11,131 nt of DNA from a bacterium (GTDB lineage Bacteria; Patescibacteriota; Microgenomatia; UBA8517): positions 1 to 11,131 of the forward strand of contig JAKAKU010000027.1 in the NCBI GenBank assembly GCA_021824385.1. The letters run 5' to 3'. The notes beneath the pieces are model-generated. The model was not told the DNA's origin and searched no databases. It worked only from the letters and a program-made list of their open reading frames with translations. Made by a program: the position numbers and the translations under genes. Shown here one piece after another: positions 7,009 to 11,131 of this stretch. Numbering within the stretch: position 1 is the stretch's first letter; every line of letters begins with the position of its first letter.

Positions 7009-7009
7009 T
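6985..7009 (+). repeat. Inverted repeat overlapping the second PBP promoter, operator candidate
   Basis: AAGTATA (6985-6991) and TATACTT (7003-7009) are perfect 7-base arms around an 11-base centre. The right arm contains the -10 box and the left arm starts at the last base of the -35, so a dimeric regulator bound here would block polymerase. In RNA made from the first PBP's promoter the same arms form an AU-rich stem followed by CTTTTT, so the site could also act as a weak terminator for the first PBP. Confidence 0.35.
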
Positions 7010-7036
7010 CTTTTTAAGTCAGTCTCGCACCTTTCA

Positions 7037-7062
7037 GCTCTCCGTCAGATAATGACGGGAGC
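7037..7062 (+). promoter_or_regulatory. Leader hairpin upstream of the second PBP, possible antiterminator
   Basis: GCTC (7037-7040) and CCGTCA (7042-7047) pair fully with TGACGG (7053-7058) and GAGC (7059-7062). This gives a 10-bp, GC-rich stem with one bulged T (7041) and the loop GATAA. Bases 7057-7062 are also needed for the terminator-like hairpin downstream, so the two structures exclude each other. The pairing is seen directly; a regulatory role is inference. Confidence 0.45.
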
Positions 7063-7111
7063 ATAATGTTTACGAATATTCTTATTCTAAATATCATGCT
7101 CCTTTTATTTT
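7057..7111 (+). terminator. Terminator-like hairpin in the leader of the second PBP
   Basis: GGGAGCAT (7057-7064) pairs with ATGCTCCT (7096-7103), and ATGTTT (7066-7071) with AAATAT (7089-7094). The stem has fifteen positions, one A-C mismatch, two G-T pairs and a 17-base loop. A T-rich run, TTTTATTTT, starts at the base of the stem, as in intrinsic terminators. It lies between the promoter at 6980 and the start codon at 7157. It could attenuate the second PBP, or be a terminator of the first PBP placed beyond the new promoter. Confidence 0.45.
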
Positions 7112-7156
7112 CCCTCTTCTCTCCCCCCACTTCAAAAGATTAAACTATATGAATAG

Positions 7157-9280
7157 ATGACGAGGAAGACACACTCCTTAAAGAAAACTCGCAGGCATTC
7201 TCCACTTCAAACACTTCTTCTTTTCGTAGGCAATCCTTTTTACAAACTCCTTGAGTTAATTTTAATCTCCGCATTTTTTTTGAGTAGTTTAATAAAACAA
7301 ACCGTGCTATTTATTCGGTTTAGTAGACTGAATCGTGGACTTCTTTTCATTGCACCTCTTTTGTTGTTGTGTATTAGTGGTGCGCTTTTTTATCAAAACA
7401 TGCAAGAAGTTTTTGGAAACCTCCCCGATGTAAAAACACTTCCGACTTACAATAATTTTGCTTCGACAAAACTCTATGATAAAGATGGAAATCTTCTGTA
7501 TAAGTTTTATACCGATGTGAATCGTTCTCCTGTCTCCCTTTCAGATATTCCGCTTACCGTTCGCCTGGCAACAATTGCAAAAGAAGACAAGAACTTTTAT
7601 TCGCATCGTGGCATTTCTTTTTCTGCACTGATGAGGGTGTTGGTAAATTGGGTCAAAACGGGGACACTCGGAGGAGCTTCTACTATTACTCAACAACTGG
7701 TTAAAAATGTGTATCTTACTCCCGAACGAACTATCGCACGGAAGATAAAAGAGATGGTACTGGCAATACAAGTCGAGCAAACGTTCTCCAAAGACCAAAT
7801 ACTAGAGTTTTATTTAAATCGAGTGCCATATGGAGGAACTGCATACGGCATTCAAGAGGCTGCACGCTCATATTTTGCAAAAGATGCAAAAGATTTGAAT
7901 TTGTCTGAAGCTGCGTATCTTGCCTCGCGCCCACAAAGTCCGTCAACGAGTAGAACCGATCAAGAAGCGACAAACGGTGCAAAAAGTCAGGTGCTCATGC
8001 AAATGTTTGAGCAAGGATTTATCACTGAAAAAGAGCTCCTCGATGCGACAAATCAACGACTTACTTTTGGACAAGATACACTGTTTTCGGTTGCACCACA
8101 CTTTGTAATGTTTAGCGGTGACTTACTTCAAAAGCAATTTGGACAAAGCGTGTGGACTGCAGGATACAATGCATATACAACACTTGATCCACGTATTCAA
8201 AAAATATCTGAAGATGCCGTTTCTAAAGAACTTAAAAAAATTGCGAGCTTACATGTAACCAATGCAGGTGTCCTTGTTTTAAATGTTAAGACGGGAGAAA
8301 TTTTAGCCATGGTCGGTTCCCACGATTACAATGATGTAAAAAACGATGGGAATGTAAATACTACTGTTGCACTTCGACAACCAGGAAGTTCAATAAAAGT
8401 GGTCAATTATGCCTATGCCCTCTCACATGGATATACTCCTGCGAGTATTCTTGATGACTCTCCAACCGTGTTCCCACAGAGAGGTTCACCTCCCTATAAG
8501 CCAGTGAATTATGACGGTCGATATGTTGGAAAAATTAGCTTAAGAAACGCACTTGCCCAGTCAAGAAATATTCCAGCCATAAAAGTACTTGCGAGTTACG
8601 GTGTTGAAAAGATGGTAAATCAAGGCAAACTAATGGGGATTACTTCCTGGAATGATACTTCTCGTTTTGGGCTATCGTTGACACTCGGTGGAGGTGAAGT
8701 CACGCTTATCGACCTTGCGCATGTGTACTTAACGATTGCAAATTATGGAAAACGCATTCCTATAACGGCGTTTAAAACCATTCATGACGAACACTCAAAT
8801 ATCTTCGCAAATTGCGTAGGTGGGATGTGTGAGACTGAGCAAGTACTCTCCCCTGAAGTTGCGTTTCAAATTATCACCATTTTGTCTGATAATATTGCTC
8901 GTACCCCAAGCTTTGGCCCTCGCTCTGCACTTGTGATTCCGTCACACCCAGAAGTAGCAGTAAAAACTGGAACAAGCAATAATTTGAGGGACAACTTAAC
9001 GGTAGGGTTTAATCAAGATTATTTGGTTGCGGTTTGGGTTGGAAACAATGACGGATCTCCAATGAGCCGAGTAGCTTCTGGTGTGACTGGAGCAAGCCCT
9101 ATATGGCATGACATCATCACAGAGCTTACGAAAGACAGGATTTCGACTTCGTGGGCAGTTCCTGGAAATATTGTTCAAGCCAAATCTTGTACTGGGTCAC
9201 CCGAATGGTTTATTAAGGGAACTGAGCCGAAAAACAATTGCCAACTTGACGTAAATGGACAAGTTGCAACGCTTCACTGA
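7157..9280 (+). CDS. Class A penicillin-binding protein 2 (bifunctional glycosyltransferase/transpeptidase)
   Basis: This is a 707-residue paralogue of the preceding PBP with the same two activities. The GT51 domain shows EDKNFYSHRG (catalytic Glu143), GGASTITQQLVKN and ILEFYLNRVPYGG. The transpeptidase shows SSIK (Ser411, Lys414), SRN (469-471) and KTG (603-605). The N-terminus differs: a basic tail is followed by two hydrophobic segments (about 31-53 and 61-80) where this class normally has one. The tail after the transpeptidase is short and ends soon after a CTGSPEWFIKGTEP-type segment. A TAG directly precedes ATG 7157 in frame, so no longer start is possible. No Shine-Dalgarno is visible; a pyrimidine-rich tract lies upstream. 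The gene has its own promoter and structured leader, and its 3' end overlaps the convergent serine hydrolase gene by 7 bases. Confidence 0.95.
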   Translation: MTRKTHSLKKTRRHSPLQTLLLFVGNPFYKLLELILISAFFLSSLIKQTVLFIRFSRLNRGLLFIAPLLLLCISGALFYQNMQEVFGNLPDVKTLPTYNNFASTKLYDKDGNLLYKFYTDVNRSPVSLSDIPLTVRLATIAKEDKNFYSHRGISFSALMRVLVNWVKTGTLGGASTITQQLVKNVYLTPERTIARKIKEMVLAIQVEQTFSKDQILEFYLNRVPYGGTAYGIQEAARSYFAKDAKDLNLSEAAYLASRPQSPSTSRTDQEATNGAKSQVLMQMFEQGFITEKELLDATNQRLTFGQDTLFSVAPHFVMFSGDLLQKQFGQSVWTAGYNAYTTLDPRIQKISEDAVSKELKKIASLHVTNAGVLVLNVKTGEILAMVGSHDYNDVKNDGNVNTTVALRQPGSSIKVVNYAYALSHGYTPASILDDSPTVFPQRGSPPYKPVNYDGRYVGKISLRNALAQSRNIPAIKVLASYGVEKMVNQGKLMGITSWNDTSRFGLSLTLGGGEVTLIDLAHVYLTIANYGKRIPITAFKTIHDEHSNIFANCVGGMCETEQVLSPEVAFQIITILSDNIARTPSFGPRSALVIPSHPEVAVKTGTSNNLRDNLTVGFNQDYLVAVWVGNNDGSPMSRVASGVTGASPIWHDIITELTKDRISTSWAVPGNIVQAKSCTGSPEWFIKGTEPKNNCQLDVNGQVATLH

Positions 9281-10302
9281 GATTGTCCTTCGTAAATGAG
9301 TTGTGAAAGAATTGGTACTGTTTTTTGCGCTTCGCTTTCTACAATTCCTCCTGTTAACAAAACGACAACATAGGGATTTTCTGAAAAAACAACTCCAGCA
9401 TCGTTTAGCACATGAACTTCACTTCCATATTTATGTGCTACCCGTATATTTTCCGGTATCCCCTTCGGTAAGTAGTTCTCATAGATAGTTTTTGTTAACG
9501 AATCAAACAGTAATTCTTTAGATTTCGTTGAAATTATTCTTCCGTCATATATTTTTTGAAGGAGAAGTGCAACGTCAGATGGCGTCGTCACATTTTCTTT
9601 TATATCGGTACTTTTCATACCCAGCTCATGAGCAAACGCATTGATTGTTTCGTCAGTAAAATAGTTTCTCATAATGGTAAAGGCAGTGTTGTCTGATTCA
9701 TGCCCCATATACTGTAAAAGCTTCCTGTAGGTAAGAATTGTTCCGTCTGGACTACCCGCAAGTGATCCCGAGCCAGCAGTTTTATCGGAGTTTTTTAGTA
9801 TGTATGTTGAATCTAGATTCAACTTTCCGTCATCGGCTTGTTTTAAAAGAAGCGTCATGACAGGAAGCTTAATGAGTGAAGCTGCCTGCATTGGCTCAAA
9901 TTCATTAAGGCCATAGGTATCTCCTGACTTTAAGTCCACCACAACAAATGCATATACACCCGAGAGTGACGAAACGGTCTCTGAAAATCTTTTTATAATT
10001 TCGTTGTCTCGTTTTTGAATATTTATAGGAACTTCAGTCTTCGTGAGAATCACGGTATCAGAAAGCCCTACGCTTTCTGCAGTAATTCGTGGTAAATTTG
10101 GCAGCTTTCCTTGACGGGAAATAAATGCCAATAGAAAGGCACCCACAGAGGTAACTCCAAGTATTGAAAAAACAAAAGCTCTCTCACCTTTCCCCCATCC
10201 GCGCTTTTCCTTTTTGTTTAAAGACTGTTTATGAAGTTCAATCTTAGAATTTTCAAATTCGGAGTCGCTTGAGTCAATAATTCGTTTTCGACGAAATCGC
10301 AT
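9274..10302 (-). CDS. Membrane-anchored serine hydrolase of the class A beta-lactamase/transpeptidase fold
   Basis: The 342 residues comprise a charged cytoplasmic tail, one membrane anchor (about 42-61) and an exported catalytic domain from about residue 95. Motifs of the beta-lactamase2 type are SLIK (Ser142, Lys145), SDN (203-205) and GSGSL before it. The third motif, usually KTG, reads KYG (291-293) in HKYGSEVHVLNDAG. Between the helix ending ELGMKS and TTPSD the sequence is too short to hold the omega loop with the ExxLN deacylation motif. A DD-peptidase, transpeptidase or muramyl-peptide role fits better than antibiotic hydrolysis. The neighbouring PBPs support a peptidoglycan function. 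The start lies 25 bases after the dehydrogenase gene, with a TATACT box just upstream, so it may have its own promoter. Confidence 0.85.
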   Translation of the reverse strand: MRFRRKRIIDSSDSEFENSKIELHKQSLNKKEKRGWGKGERAFVFSILGVTSVGAFLLAFISRQGKLPNLPRITAESVGLSDTVILTKTEVPINIQKRDNEIIKRFSETVSSLSGVYAFVVVDLKSGDTYGLNEFEPMQAASLIKLPVMTLLLKQADDGKLNLDSTYILKNSDKTAGSGSLAGSPDGTILTYRKLLQYMGHESDNTAFTIMRNYFTDETINAFAHELGMKSTDIKENVTTPSDVALLLQKIYDGRIISTKSKELLFDSLTKTIYENYLPKGIPENIRVAHKYGSEVHVLNDAGVVFSENPYVVVLLTGGIVESEAQKTVPILSQLIYEGQSQ

Positions 10303-10307
10303 ACTTA

Positions 10308-10313
10308 AGTATA
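10308..10313 (-). promoter_or_regulatory. -10 box of the serine hydrolase gene, near-leaderless
   Basis: TATACT (10313-10308, minus strand) ends five bases before ATG 10302, so the transcript would start within about one base of the start codon. No recognisable -35 lies at the expected distance, which falls inside the end of the dehydrogenase gene. The box and start codon together form the perfect 12-base palindrome ATACTTAAGTAT (10301-10312). Confidence 0.35.
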
Positions 10314-10327
10314 CCTTACCCTGCCCT

Positions 10328-11131
10328 TCAGGTACGACGATTGTCCCACATTGAAGCTTCTACTATTGTTTCAGGTTTTTGACCGTTCAAAGTATTCAAG
10401 ATAGCATCAACGGCAAGATTTCCCATTTTTTCTCGTGCCTCAAAAGTTGCTGACGCAATATGTGGAGTGAGCACAACATTTTCCATCCCAACAAGCTCGG
10501 GGTTCACATCAGGCTCTGCGTCAAATACATCCAGACCTGCGCCGGCAATTTTTCCGTTTCTCAGCGCCTCAACCAGTGCATATTCATCAACCATCGGGCC
10601 GCGGGCGGTATTTACAAAGAAGCTTCCTTGTTTCATTTTGTTAAAGCGATCTGTATTCATCATGTGTCGTGTTTCATCAGTGAGTGGCGCATGGAGAGAG
10701 ACAAAATCACTCTGCGAAAGTAAGTCATCAATTGAAGCAAATTGAACACCAAGTTCTTGTTCAGCTTTTTGGTCAGGCGTTCGCTTGTTATACAGAACCT
10801 TCATTTCAAAGCCCTTTGCTCGCTTCGCTACCATTTCTCCAATCCGCCCAAGTCCAATCACACCAAGTGTTTTCCCTCTCAAACTTGTCCCCAAAAAAAT
10901 TCCTGGTTCCCAACCGTGGTAGGCACCTCGTTTTGTCGATTCATCTGCTTCTGTTACTCGACGAGCGAGTGTCAACATAAGCGCCCAGGTGTGCTCAGCA
11001 ACGGCCTCATTCACCTCATCACACGGAGTATTCGACACCACAATTCCGCGATTTGTGGCATCAGGGACAACAATATTGTCAAAACCAACGGCATAGTTAC
11101 TCACAACCTTTAATTGAGGACCAATAGCATC
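10328..11131 (-). CDS. D-isomer-specific 2-hydroxyacid dehydrogenase, 5' end outside window
   Basis: This NAD(P)-dependent oxidoreductase interconverts D-2-hydroxyacids and 2-oxoacids. The 267 residues seen lack the first part of the substrate-binding domain. The nucleotide-binding Rossmann motif is VIGLGRIG. The catalytic Arg lies in FVNTARG, the Glu in AGLDVFDAEP and the His in LTPHIASAT, so the triad is complete. The sequence resembles glyoxylate/hydroxypyruvate reductases and D-glycerate dehydrogenases most, but motifs alone cannot exclude phosphoglycerate or D-lactate dehydrogenase. No ACT regulatory domain follows: the protein ends soon after the catalytic fold, which argues against long forms of SerA. 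It stops 25 bases upstream of the serine hydrolase gene on the same strand, so read-through into that gene is possible. Confidence 0.93.
   Translation of the reverse strand, partial: DAIGPQLKVVSNYAVGFDNIVVPDATNRGIVVSNTPCDEVNEAVAEHTWALMLTLARRVTEADESTKRGAYHGWEPGIFLGTSLRGKTLGVIGLGRIGEMVAKRAKGFEMKVLYNKRTPDQKAEQELGVQFASIDDLLSQSDFVSLHAPLTDETRHMMNTDRFNKMKQGSFFVNTARGPMVDEYALVEALRNGKIAGAGLDVFDAEPDVNPELVGMENVVLTPHIASATFEAREKMGNLAVDAILNTLNGQKPETIVEASMWDNRRT

Noticed and set aside
7149-7160. Three-codon frame ATG-AAT-AGA-TGA overlapping the second PBP start in ATGA
   Set aside because: It could couple translation, but it is too short to distinguish from chance and has no ribosome binding site.
4656-10302. 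UGA recoding as in Gracilibacteria or Absconditabacteria
   Set aside because: The HEPN, second PBP, serine hydrolase and dehydrogenase genes all end at TGA at positions expected for their families, and tryptophan is encoded by TGG.
9274-10302. Antibiotic-resistance beta-lactamase
   Set aside because: The omega-loop deacylation motif is missing and the KTG motif is KYG, so hydrolysis of beta-lactams cannot be claimed.

Overview
The window most likely comes from a Patescibacteria (Candidate Phyla Radiation) genome, probably of the Paceibacteria/Parcubacteria type. The evidence is the gene set and style: a class II ribonucleotide reductase with NrdR beside it, a DUF5667 secreted protein, compact spacing with overlapping genes, few Shine-Dalgarno sites, and -10 boxes placed almost directly on start codons. 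Four genes end in TGA, so the UGA-recoded codes of Gracilibacteria and Absconditabacteria are excluded. The assignment rests on gene content, not on a marker phylogeny. I saw no rRNA, tRNA, CRISPR array, insertion sequence or phage gene. Nearly all of the DNA is coding, and no gene-free stretch exceeds 300 bases.

Layout. Positions 1-4617 hold five minus-strand genes. In transcription order they are a HEPN/RnlA-like RNase domain protein (4617-4111), a CPBP membrane protease overlapping it by four bases (4114-3473), a DUF5667 exported protein (3415-2807), nrdR (2711-2262) and nrdJ (2247 to beyond position 1). Two plus-strand class A penicillin-binding proteins follow in tandem (4656-6974 and 7157-9280). 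The first is divergent from the HEPN gene. The second has its own consensus-like promoter and a structured leader of about 140 nt. A minus-strand serine hydrolase of the class A beta-lactamase/transpeptidase fold (10302-9274) converges on the second PBP with a 7-base overlap. A minus-strand D-2-hydroxyacid dehydrogenase (10328 to beyond 11131) lies upstream of it.

How the genes fit together. The centre of the window is a cell-wall locus: two bifunctional peptidoglycan synthases plus an SxxK serine hydrolase that appears to lack the beta-lactamase omega loop. On the left is a deoxynucleotide supply unit in which the repressor NrdR is co-transcribed with its likely target, nrdJ. Between the two lies a translationally coupled pair, a HEPN RNase plus a CAAX-type membrane protease, whose putative promoter overlaps that of the first PBP.

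The most unusual features are this HEPN-protease pair and the second PBP's leader, which can fold into two mutually exclusive hairpins, one of them terminator-like.
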